Below, in pieces: positions 11,999 through 21,058 of a stretch of DNA of 64,000 nt; the stretch's first letter is position 1, and the number at the start of each line of letters is the position of its first letter. The DNA is from Rikenellaceae bacterium. Its GTDB lineage: Bacteria > Bacteroidota > Bacteroidia > Bacteroidales > Rikenellaceae. A program made the position numbers and the translations under genes. The notes below the pieces were generated by a model that saw nothing but the letters and a program-made list of their open reading frames with translations, was not told where the DNA came from and did not search any database. Location: positions 124,001 through 188,000 of the forward strand of contig SUZJ01000002.1 in the NCBI GenBank assembly GCA_015059945.1, read 5' to 3'.

Positions 11999-12034
11999 TG
12001 CTTTTTGTAGTGTTTCGATATCTCTGCTTACACA

Positions 12035-15000
12035 CTATTTGGTGTAGGTGTAGTCAATCGAGAAGAGGTTAATGCCGCTGTTACCGCTGTAGATGTAAAT
12101 CTTCGAGCCGGCAACTGCAGTGGTACAATCTACCTCAAATACCTGAGGAGTACCGGTCTTGTCGGGGGTGTCGAGCGAAGCAACCTCGGTGCCATCAACA
12201 GCCACTTTCAGAGGACGAGAGGTGTCGCCCGAGCTGATGGCCTCTACCTTGAGGGTACCGGCTGCAGGAGCCTCGAAGATAAGCACCTGTTTGCCAGTGT
12301 TACCGCTACCGCCAAACTGTACGCGGGTAACCTTCTCGCCTGCAGCGTTGTTGTTCTGACCGAATTTGAACTTGCCACCGCCCAGCACGAACTGCAAACC
12401 GTCGTAGGTGAAGCCATCGGCATCAACGGTAAGTTTGCCACCTGCGGTCATATTGGTAGTTACAAATGCAGCGTCGATATTGCCGGTGTTGCTTGCGCAA
12501 CCGTTTACCCAGATGTCGTCAAATGCAGCGTGGCCCCAGCTGATATTTTGCTCTACTGGAGCAGAAACATAAGTATACTCAACCGAGAAGAGGTTAATGC
12601 CGCTGTTGCCGCTGTAGATGTAAATCTTCGAGCCGGCAACTGCAGTGGTACAATCTACCTCAAATACCTGAGGAGTACCGGTCTTGTCGGGGGTGTCGAG
12701 CGAAGCAACCTCGGTGCCATCAACAGCCACTTTCAGAGGACGAGAGGTGTCGCCCGAGCTTATGGCCTCTACCTTGAGGGTACCGGCTGCAGGAGCCTCG
12801 AAGATAAGCACCTGTTTGCCAGTGTTACCGCTACCGCCAAACTGTACGCGGGTAACCTTCTCGCCTGCAGCGTTGTTGTTCTGACCAAATTTGAACTTAC
12901 CGCCGCCCAGCACGAACTGCAAACCGTCGTAGGTGAAGCCATCGGCATCAACGGTAAGTTTGCCACCTGCGGTCATATTGGTAGTTACAAATGCAGCGTC
13001 GATATTGCCAGTGTTGCTTGCGCAACCGTTTACCCAGATGTCATCAAATGCCTCGTGGCCCCACTTGAGGGTTACCTCGCCGCCAACAACGGGTTTAACA
13101 ATTGTCAAGATAGCTTCGCCAGCCTCCGATACCAGATACTTGCTCGAAGTCTCAACGGGTTTGGCAACAACCGACAAGGTATACTCACCAGCCGACAATG
13201 CAGCAACCTCGTCTGCGGCAATGGTGAACGAAGTAGTAGTGGCATCCAGAACGGTGGTCTGGCCTTTCCACATTACCTCATAGGTGTTGGCATTCTCTAC
13301 TGCTGCCCAGCTTGCTACAACTGCCTGTGCGGTGCCAAGATCAACTTTGCGAGGATCGAGCGATACGCCAGGAGTCTTCAGAGCGGTAGCGGTTGCATCG
13401 GGAGTGGTGCTGTTGTTCCACTCAATCTGTTTGATGGTTACGCCACCTGCACCTACGATGTAGATGTTGTTTTGGCCTACCAAGTCACCGAAGAGCACCT
13501 TGTGGGGTTTGCCATCGGCCAGAACAGTGTAGCGGTCGCCACCTGCCATAACCTGTACACCCTCAACACCGTTGTCGCCAGTGGCGGTAACAACTACTGC
13601 ACCATAGCCCTCGGTCAAGATACCGATTGCGCCATACATAGGAGCACCGTCGGCACCCAAGATACCGGCCTCGGCAAAGTATACACCCTCGCCCAGCTTA
13701 ACCTCGGTGGGAGCCTCGGCCGATGCGTAGATGCGTGCGTTGCCAATGATGGTGGTAGCGTTCAGGGTCTCGCCATCGTAAACCGACTTCAAGGTGAAGT
13801 CCCAAGTGTAGGGCTGCTCGGCAACCTCCAACTCGGTAGCCCTTACTGGGGGCTCGGGAATTGCAGCATTCCACCAGCGGGGGTCACCAGCTTTGGCAGC
13901 TGCGATGGGGCTCTCCTCGTTGAGGTACAGCTTACCTGCGCCCGAGCTCTGGCAGGGGTCAGCCTCCAATAGGTTGGTGCTTGCCAGTGGTTTGTTCTCG
14001 GCATCGAGCAGTACGCTGGTCAAGGAGGTACCACCGGTTGCGGTGTGCTTGCGGTCGGCCGACTCGGTTACGGCCTCGCCGCTACCGATTACGTTAGCAG
14101 CACTAACCATAAATGCTGGGCTCACGTTGTAGAAGAAGTTGTTCGACATAACGGGAGCGTAGTTCTGGGTAGAGTTACGTACCAGACGTACATACTCCGA
14201 GCCTGCGGGCTCTTTGTCGTTGTACATATTCATAAATACGTTGCTGTCGCACACAACCGAGGTGGGCTCAGCGCCAACCATAACGTGAATAATACCGTTG
14301 TTGTTCGAGCTGCTGATGGTCGAGCTTACGAAGTTGAAAGTACAGTTCGAGAGCTCAACAGCACCTACGGTGTTGTCGTTGTCTACACCTGCACGCAAGA
14401 ATGTACGAGCGCAAGCGTAGAAGGTCGAATTGGTGATGGTAATCACAGGGTTTGCACCGCCACGAAGGTCGATAAAGTCGCCACTTACCGAACCTAAGGG
14501 GTTGATATCGTGGGCATATACGCCGTCGATAATCAGTCGGCCGCAACCTGCACCTGCACCCGACGAGCTATACAGACCTTTGGTAAAGCCGTAAGCCTCG
14601 CAGTTGATAAGCTCAAATGCCTCGATGCCAACTTTGTTGGTAACGATATAGCCTTTGTTCTCGGTTGCTGCGCTGTCGTAGATAACGCCATCCAGTACAA
14701 CATCCTCAATGTGGATTACACCTGCGCCTGCTGCGGGCTGGAGGTCCATACCGGTGATGATGGGTTTCTTGCCGTCGGTGGTAGCCTCGCCATAGATGTA
14801 GAGGTCGCCGGCGGGAGTAAAGGTGGTACTGGTAGCGGTGGTGAAGTTGTAAGCGTTGCCCTCGTTGTAGGCCAGCTTAATCTTCAGGTCGCCGGTTGCG
14901 CCGGTCAGGGCAGCTACCAGAGCGTCGATCGAGGCAACCTCGGTTGCACCCTCGGTCGAAGGACGGGTCCAAGCGGTTACGCTACCGCGGTCGCAAGCCT

Positions 15001-15676
15001 TGCCATAAATCAGGGTGAACTTGTAATCGGTGCAAGCGTCCAAACCGCTAACGGTAACCTTGCGAGCCGAAATCTGCTCGTCGCTAAGCTCTACGCTCAC
15101 GCTCTTCTTGCTCTCATTCGATACGGGCACAGCCTTGATGGTAGTCAGGTCGGCAGCATCCTCGCCCTCGGCCCAAGTTACGGTCACGCTGCTGGCGGTA
15201 CGGTCGGTAACGCTCAGTTTGAACTGCGAGCGAACGGCCGAGGTGGCAAATGCCTTCTCCAATACGGTCCAGTGCGAATCCTCCAAGTTGGTGGTCGAAC
15301 CTTTTACTCGTACAAAGTAGCTCTTATCAACCTCCAGACCGCTCACAACGTGAGGAACCTCGGTAATGTTGGTCTCGGTCTTGAAAGGCTCTACTGCGTC
15401 GAAATCGGGAGCTGCGGCAACCTCGTTGCCCTCCTCGTCGGTAGTGGTCGAGGTCGATTCGTAGACCTCTACGGTGTAGTACTCGGTGCCCTCCATTGCA
15501 TCCCAGGTCAGCTTGACGTCTGTACCTACCGATGCAACAATCTCTGCTTCGAGGTTGGTGGGAGCAAGGCAGCGGTTGAGCTGGATGCTGTCAACCACGT
15601 CGGCAGGCTCGGCAACACAGCCAACCATTGCCGCCATCGAAGCAAACAGTGCTATATTTTTGATAAACTTTTTCAT
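12035..15676 (-). CDS. SusE/F-position surface glycan-binding lipoprotein with FnIII domains, a pectin-associated DUF4957/DUF5123-like beta-helix region and two nearly identical C-terminal modules
   Basis: Lipobox-like MKKFIKNIALFASMAAMVGCVA; located after susC/susD; C-terminal WGHxAFDDIWVNGCASNTGNIDAAFVTTNMTAGGK... module present twice. Confidence 0.85.
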   Translation of the reverse strand: MKKFIKNIALFASMAAMVGCVAEPADVVDSIQLNRCLAPTNLEAEIVASVGTDVKLTWDAMEGTEYYTVEVYESTSTTTDEEGNEVAAAPDFDAVEPFKTETNITEVPHVVSGLEVDKSYFVRVKGSTTNLEDSHWTVLEKAFATSAVRSQFKLSVTDRTASSVTVTWAEGEDAADLTTIKAVPVSNESKKSVSVELSDEQISARKVTVSGLDACTDYKFTLIYGKACDRGSVTAWTRPSTEGATEVASIDALVAALTGATGDLKIKLAYNEGNAYNFTTATSTTFTPAGDLYIYGEATTDGKKPIITGMDLQPAAGAGVIHIEDVVLDGVIYDSAATENKGYIVTNKVGIEAFELINCEAYGFTKGLYSSSGAGAGCGRLIIDGVYAHDINPLGSVSGDFIDLRGGANPVITITNSTFYACARTFLRAGVDNDNTVGAVELSNCTFNFVSSTISSSNNNGIIHVMVGAEPTSVVCDSNVFMNMYNDKEPAGSEYVRLVRNSTQNYAPVMSNNFFYNVSPAFMVSAANVIGSGEAVTESADRKHTATGGTSLTSVLLDAENKPLASTNLLEADPCQSSGAGKLYLNEESPIAAAKAGDPRWWNAAIPEPPVRATELEVAEQPYTWDFTLKSVYDGETLNATTIIGNARIYASAEAPTEVKLGEGVYFAEAGILGADGAPMYGAIGILTEGYGAVVVTATGDNGVEGVQVMAGGDRYTVLADGKPHKVLFGDLVGQNNIYIVGAGGVTIKQIEWNNSTTPDATATALKTPGVSLDPRKVDLGTAQAVVASWAAVENANTYEVMWKGQTTVLDATTTSFTIAADEVAALSAGEYTLSVVAKPVETSSKYLVSEAGEAILTIVKPVVGGEVTLKWGHEAFDDIWVNGCASNTGNIDAAFVTTNMTAGGKLTVDADGFTYDGLQFVLGGGKFKFGQNNNAAGEKVTRVQFGGSGNTGKQVLIFEAPAAGTLKVEAISSGDTSRPLKVAVDGTEVASLDTPDKTGTPQVFEVDCTTAVAGSKIYIYSGNSGINLFSVEYTYVSAPVEQNISWGHAAFDDIWVNGCASNTGNIDAAFVTTNMTAGGKLTVDADGFTYDGLQFVLGGGKFKFGQNNNAAGEKVTRVQFGGSGNTGKQVLIFEAPAAGTLKVEAISSGDTSRPLKVAVDGTEVASLDTPDKTGTPQVFEVDCTTAVAGSKIYIYSGNSGINLFSIDYTYTK
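12050..13061 (-). repeat. In-frame tandem duplication, period 525 bp, two copies (about 12050-12536 and 12575-13061)
   Basis: Copies align at constant offset 525 with only a handful of substitutions by eye; 525 = 175 codons. Confidence 0.95.
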
Positions 15677-15729
15677 ATCTACAAAATCTATTATTTTAAT
15701 AGGTATCTCTCTGTGTGCTTTGTAGCGGA

Positions 15730-17523
15730 CTACTGGTTGTAGCCGTAGTCGTTAACCAGTGAGCCCTGCGAGTTGGTAATGGTGCTCAAGAAGATGGGCC
15801 AGAACTGGTGGGTGTTGGGATCGTTGGTGTAGACGGTCGTAGCCCTCTCTTCGGTCTGACCATCGCTATCCTTGGTGATGTAGCCACCCTTCTTGGTCCA
15901 CTCCTCGCCGTCGGGGCTGTCCTGCTCGCCGTTGAAGCCGTAGAACTCCAACTCGTTGCCATTCACGCGGTACCAGATGTTACCCTCCTGGTTCAGATAG
16001 CTGTACTTGCCGCTAACCGATTTCAGGTTGCGATAGTCGGCAATCGACTCGTCGAGTTTCTCTTTGAGCAGATTCCAGCGAATAAGGTCGCCCTTACGCA
16101 AGAACTCGCCCACAAACTCCAACTTACGCTCCAGCACGATAGCCTCAAACATCTTCTCCTTGTTGGTCAGGGTGTTTACGTAGGCGGTAGCCTCGGCCTC
16201 GCCTGTTGCCCTTGCGCGTACCTGTTTGAAGTAGCCCTGTGCTACGCTCAACTGCTCCAATTCGTTGGCAATCTCGGCAGCCATCAGCAGAATGTCCGAG
16301 TAGCGCATAACGATAGGTTTGGCACCGTCGTCGTTACCACCGGTGTAGGGCACCTTCTCCATCCACTGGAAGCGGTATTTACCAAAGTACCAGTTCTCGA
16401 TGTTGGCGGGCAGAATCTCGTCATCTTTGTCGTACTTGAAGTTTACGCAGCTCAAATCCCTACGCTGGTCGCCCTGTTTGTAGTCGAAGTAGAGCGAAGG
16501 TGCGGGACCTACGGTACCTGCGCGGTTGCTACCATTTATAACGCTGCGGATTGCGAAGGTGTAGTTCCAACGGCCACGGCTGTCGCTGAAAGGAATTACC
16601 CACAGCACCTCTTTGCCGGCGGTAAGGTCAAAGTTGTTAAAATCTTTCCACAACTGCTTGTAGTCGCTATACAGCGAGCCACCATTGTTTTTGATAACAT
16701 CCTCCAATGCGGCCAGAGCCTTAGGATAGAGCACATCTTTGCTCAGGTCGGGGTCGCTGGTGGTGCGGATGCTACCCATACCACCGGTGCCAATCTCGCC
16801 ATCGTTGGGCCTCAGTGCAAAGCCCGAAGCGGCCAGTGCAATACGAGCATACAGACCTTTGGCAAACGCCAGGTTCACGCGGTCGGTAGTCATAGTTGCG
16901 GGGGTGGTGGCGGGCCAAGGCAGATAGGCAAACGACTCTTCCAAGTCGGCCAAAATCTGTTTGAAGATAACATCGCGGCTGCTCTTGGGCAGATAGATGG
17001 TCTCCGAATTGATAGGCTCAAAACGTGCAGGAACATCGCCCCAAGCTTTCACCAACTCGTAGTACAGGAATGCCCTCAGAGTCAGAGCCTCGCCCAACAG
17101 ATAGGCCATATCCTTGTCGTTCTTCACATCGCCATAGGTGCGCAGACCTTTGATACAGATGTTAGCCCTCTCGATACCGGCATAAATCTCGTTGTAAGGG
17201 CCGTTGTCGAGGTTGAGCTGCGAGTTGTTTACGGTAACATCATAGGTTGCAATCTCCGACTTTGCGTCGAGGGTAGTCGAAACATACCACTCGGCATCGG
17301 TGTTGAAACCATACCAAGGGAGGAAACGACCACGGTAGTTGTTGGTGTGGCCGAAGGTCTCCGAAATCGAGAAGATATTATACTCTGCCAAAGTATAGTT
17401 CGAGAATACGACCGACTCGTCGAATGCCGACTGAGTCTCGCTCTCCAATATGTCGCCACACGAAACTAGTGCGCTCGACAAGGCAATCATAAGTATGTAT
17501 GCAAATTTTTTCATCTCTTTCAT
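15730..17523 (-). CDS. susD: SusD/RagB family nutrient-binding lipoprotein
   Basis: Lipobox ALVSCGD; TLAEYNIFSISETFGH..., YLLGEALTLRAFLYYELVKAWGDVPARFEPI, RYSDILLMAAEIANEL, LERKLEFVGEFLRKGDLIRWNLLKE. Confidence 0.96.
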   Translation of the reverse strand: MKEMKKFAYILMIALSSALVSCGDILESETQSAFDESVVFSNYTLAEYNIFSISETFGHTNNYRGRFLPWYGFNTDAEWYVSTTLDAKSEIATYDVTVNNSQLNLDNGPYNEIYAGIERANICIKGLRTYGDVKNDKDMAYLLGEALTLRAFLYYELVKAWGDVPARFEPINSETIYLPKSSRDVIFKQILADLEESFAYLPWPATTPATMTTDRVNLAFAKGLYARIALAASGFALRPNDGEIGTGGMGSIRTTSDPDLSKDVLYPKALAALEDVIKNNGGSLYSDYKQLWKDFNNFDLTAGKEVLWVIPFSDSRGRWNYTFAIRSVINGSNRAGTVGPAPSLYFDYKQGDQRRDLSCVNFKYDKDDEILPANIENWYFGKYRFQWMEKVPYTGGNDDGAKPIVMRYSDILLMAAEIANELEQLSVAQGYFKQVRARATGEAEATAYVNTLTNKEKMFEAIVLERKLEFVGEFLRKGDLIRWNLLKEKLDESIADYRNLKSVSGKYSYLNQEGNIWYRVNGNELEFYGFNGEQDSPDGEEWTKKGGYITKDSDGQTEERATTVYTNDPNTHQFWPIFLSTITNSQGSLVNDYGYNQ

Positions 17524-17540
17524 CTTATTTTAAGCAAGGT

Positions 17541-20500
17541 TTAGAAAGTGAGATTCAGACCAAATACCACACCGGTGCTCCTTGGATAAGCCGAGTAATC
17601 AACACCAGGGGTAAGAGGAGTTGCACGACGAGTATCAACCTCGGGATCGAAGCCCGAATAGTTGGTCCACAAGAAGAGGTTGGTGCCCGAAACGTAGAGG
17701 CGCAGATTCTCGATGCCTACACGTTTGGTCAGAGCCTCGGGAAGGGTGTAGCCCAGAGTTGCGCTGCTCAGACGGATGAACGAGCCATCCTCAATAGCTG
17801 CATCGCTAAATACGGCGTTGCCAATGAAGGGCGAACCTACCTCTTTGCCGGCGTTGGCTGCTGCCAAGGCCTCAGGGTCGGTAATCATCTCGCCGGTAGT
17901 CCAGTCGATGTTGCTCCAACGCTGGTCGGTAGACATCGACGAGAGCAGGTTGCGGTTGTTGAACTTACGGGTCGAGGTGAACTCAATCAAGTTTGCATTG
18001 TAAATCTGGTTGCCATATACGGCATTGAAGTTGGCCGAGAAGTCGAAGCCGCCTACATAACCGCTGATGGTCAAACCACCGGTTACGTCGGCCAGAGCGT
18101 TACCAATGATGGTCTTGTCGGCTACGGTCAGTTTGCCGTCGCCCTCATAACCAACCACGTTACCCTCCTCGTCGAGTACCTCAACGGTGGGCTGGTCTTT
18201 GTACTTGCGAGCACCGGGCAGCAGATAGGTCTTGCCAATGATGTCCGAGCAGTCTACAACGCCCTCTTTCAGCACCCAAGCGCCATCTACATAGTTGAAG
18301 TCATCAACGGTGTAGTAGCCGTCGCTCTGGTAGCCGTACATATTGCCCAGAGGCTGACCTGCCTCAACAACATAGTCGGTACCAACCTCGGTCGAAGCCC
18401 AAGTACTCTGCGACTCGATGCGATCCAAGCCACCCAGGGTTACGACTTTGTTCTTGTTGTAGCTGGCGTTGGCCGAGATGGTCAGGCCTGCCTTCTTGGT
18501 CTGGAATACGTTCCAGGTCAAGGTTACCTCAGCACCCTGATTCTCGGTCTCACCCATATTGCGGTACTGGTTTGCGTAACCACTACCTGCGGTGGGGAAC
18601 TGAATCAGCAGGTCTTTGGTGTTGTTCTTGTAAACCTCAATCGAACCGCTCAGCACGCCGTTAGCAAACGAGAAGTCCAAACCGAGGTTGTGTGAAATGG
18701 TGGTCTCCCACTTCAAATCGGGGTTAGGCATAGTGTTGCCGGCCGACCAGTAGGTAGTACCCTGCGAAATCCAAGCGGTTGTGTTGGCCTTGAAGGTCTG
18801 CGAGGTCTGGCCCGAGGGGATGTTGTTGTTACCTGCGGTACCATAGCTATAACGCAGTTTCAGGTTGTCGAGCGACTCAACATCTTTGAGCGAGCCAATC
18901 TCCGACAGACGCAGTGCAACTGCTGCCGAGGGGAAGTAGCCCCAACGGTTGGCACCCAAGAACTTCGACGAACCATCGGCACGCATTGTCGCGCTGGCCG
19001 AAACGATACCCTTCCAGTCGTAGTTTACACGACCAAAGAACGAGAGCAGCTTGTCGTCGGGGTTGTAGTACTGGTTGGTCGAGGTGGCGGTACCCGAAGC
19101 CATAAAGTTCCAAGCCATATCGGCATCGAAGAATACGGGCAGACCCTCAACCATTGCGGTCAGCTTGTTCGACTTGGCAATCAGGTACTCCTGACCTACC
19201 AGTACGTCGAGTTTGCTGTCGTCCCAGTTCATTGCCTCACCAATGTTGTAGTGAATGGTGTTGGTATTGCGCAGTTTGGTGCGATCGTAGTCGGTATACT
19301 GGGTTGCGGGCTGAGCCTTGATGGTTGCGTTATTATTAACGTAGTAGGTGGTCAGACCATAGTACCTGTTGTCTACCTGTGCGTAGGTGTCCAGACCGCC
19401 GTCAACCTTCACGGTAAGGCCCTTTGCCAGTTTGAGCGATACGGCACCATTTACGTTCCAGTTCTGACGGCTGCGCTTGCTGTCGTTGTCGGCAACCGAG
19501 AGCATTGGGGGAGCGTTGTCGCCATAGTCCTCCTCGAGGTCGCTGCTCTCAACCGAACTCTTCAGGGGCACGGGAGCATAGCCAATGGCGTGTTTCAGAC
19601 GACCGTTACCCGAGGTCGAGCCGCTATCGTTAATCGAGTTGGCGCCACTACCCCTTACCTGGGTATCCGAGAAACGGGCCGAGAAGTCGAAAGACACCTT
19701 GTCGCTGGGTTTGAACTTGGTTTTCAGGTTGAGGTTGTCACGGGTGTATGTCGAGCCCTTCATAATTGCGTTATCGCCCATGTGAGCATAGCTGGCGGTC
19801 CAGTTGAACTTGTCGCTACCGCCCGAGAGCGATACGTTGTGGTTCATATTGCTGCCCTGATTGCCAAATACCTGTGCTACATAGTCGTTTTTGGGCTGGC
19901 CTGCGTAGAGGTCGATATCGCAGAACTTACCGAAGATAGGCTCGTAAGCGCTCTCCACGTTGTTGCGAATCATTGCCAACTCATACTGCAACTTAACAAA
20001 CTCCTCGGTGTCGAGGGTGGTCAGAGCATCTTTGTTAGCCATCGATTTCCAACCCATATAGCCGTTGTAGTTTACGGTCAGTTTACCTTTCTGGCCGCTC
20101 TTGGTGGTAACGATAATTACACCATTTGCACCACGCGAACCGTAGATAGCGGTCGAGAAGGCATCTTTCAGTACGTCGATCGACTGGATGTCGCTCGATG
20201 GGATGTCCGAAATGCTCTCAACGGGGAAGCCATCGACGATGTACAGAGGCGACGAGTCCTGAGTAATCGAACCGCCACCACGCACGCGGATTTTAATCTC
20301 GGCGTCGGGGTCACCCTCGGTGGTGGTTACCTGCACACCGGCCATCTTACCTGCCAGAGCCTCGGTAACGCTGGTAGTAGGCTGCGACGAGAGAGTCTCG
20401 GCGCTAACCGACGATACCGAACCGATAAGGTCTTTACGTTGAACTGTTGCGTAGCCCACAACAACCACATCTTCGAGCATCTGCGAGTCGTTCTCCAGAA

Positions 20501-20783
20501 CTACCTCGATGTAGGTCTGGTTGCCAATGGCCACTGTTTTGTCTTTCATACCGAGGTACGAGAAGACCAAACTTTTCTGCGATGCGTTAGGCACGTCGAG
20601 GCTCCAAGCACCGCTCACGTCGGTCGACGTACCGGTGTTGGTACCTTCAACGATAACCGATGCGCCAATGATAGGCTCACCTGCTGTATCCTTAACAGTA
20701 CCGCTAACCTTTTGAGCTTCGGCTGTGAAAGTGAGGCTCAACCCTAAGAGTAATAGGGCAAACTTCTGAGTAAAGTTTTTCAT
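17541..20783 (-). CDS. susC: SusC/RagA family TonB-dependent outer membrane transporter
   Basis: CarboxypepD_reg-like plug extension (VSGTVKDTAGEPIIGASVIVEGTNTGTSTDVSG), ALAGKMAGVQVTTTEGDPDAEIKIRVRGGGSI, IYGSRGANGVIIVTTKSG. Confidence 0.97.
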   Translation of the reverse strand: MKNFTQKFALLLLGLSLTFTAEAQKVSGTVKDTAGEPIIGASVIVEGTNTGTSTDVSGAWSLDVPNASQKSLVFSYLGMKDKTVAIGNQTYIEVVLENDSQMLEDVVVVGYATVQRKDLIGSVSSVSAETLSSQPTTSVTEALAGKMAGVQVTTTEGDPDAEIKIRVRGGGSITQDSSPLYIVDGFPVESISDIPSSDIQSIDVLKDAFSTAIYGSRGANGVIIVTTKSGQKGKLTVNYNGYMGWKSMANKDALTTLDTEEFVKLQYELAMIRNNVESAYEPIFGKFCDIDLYAGQPKNDYVAQVFGNQGSNMNHNVSLSGGSDKFNWTASYAHMGDNAIMKGSTYTRDNLNLKTKFKPSDKVSFDFSARFSDTQVRGSGANSINDSGSTSGNGRLKHAIGYAPVPLKSSVESSDLEEDYGDNAPPMLSVADNDSKRSRQNWNVNGAVSLKLAKGLTVKVDGGLDTYAQVDNRYYGLTTYYVNNNATIKAQPATQYTDYDRTKLRNTNTIHYNIGEAMNWDDSKLDVLVGQEYLIAKSNKLTAMVEGLPVFFDADMAWNFMASGTATSTNQYYNPDDKLLSFFGRVNYDWKGIVSASATMRADGSSKFLGANRWGYFPSAAVALRLSEIGSLKDVESLDNLKLRYSYGTAGNNNIPSGQTSQTFKANTTAWISQGTTYWSAGNTMPNPDLKWETTISHNLGLDFSFANGVLSGSIEVYKNNTKDLLIQFPTAGSGYANQYRNMGETENQGAEVTLTWNVFQTKKAGLTISANASYNKNKVVTLGGLDRIESQSTWASTEVGTDYVVEAGQPLGNMYGYQSDGYYTVDDFNYVDGAWVLKEGVVDCSDIIGKTYLLPGARKYKDQPTVEVLDEEGNVVGYEGDGKLTVADKTIIGNALADVTGGLTISGYVGGFDFSANFNAVYGNQIYNANLIEFTSTRKFNNRNLLSSMSTDQRWSNIDWTTGEMITDPEALAAANAGKEVGSPFIGNAVFSDAAIEDGSFIRLSSATLGYTLPEALTKRVGIENLRLYVSGTNLFLWTNYSGFDPEVDTRRATPLTPGVDYSAYPRSTGVVFGLNLTF

Positions 20784-20938
20784 AAGTTTTTTTGGTTAAT
20801 TGTTGTTAGATTGATTAGTTATTTGGATTGTTTATGTTGTTTGCATTGCGCAATTGGGGTCGCATTATGCAAGGTTACATTTTGGTTTTAGGTTGTCTGT
20901 TCTTTTTGTTAGTTCTGTTTAGGCGCTTCTATCCAATG

Positions 20939-20946
20939 CAAATATA
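20939..20946 (-). promoter_or_regulatory. Putative -7 element (TATATTTG on the minus strand) for the susC operon
   Basis: Plus-strand CAAATATA about 155 nt upstream of the susC ATG; no clear -33 element, which is plausible for an activator-dependent promoter. Confidence 0.35.
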
Positions 20947-21058
20947 AAAATTACCTATAAATATAAATAGTAAAAATTGTTGTATTATGCGGATTTTTTA
21001 TCACTCCGTTAGCGTACACGAATACTGCTTTTTCGCTCTATTTTACCCATTTAGCCCC

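Noticed and set aside
12050-13061. Tandem duplicate as a diversity-generating retroelement template/variable pair
   Set aside because: The few differences are not adenine-specific, both copies are inside one coding frame, and no reverse transcriptase is present.
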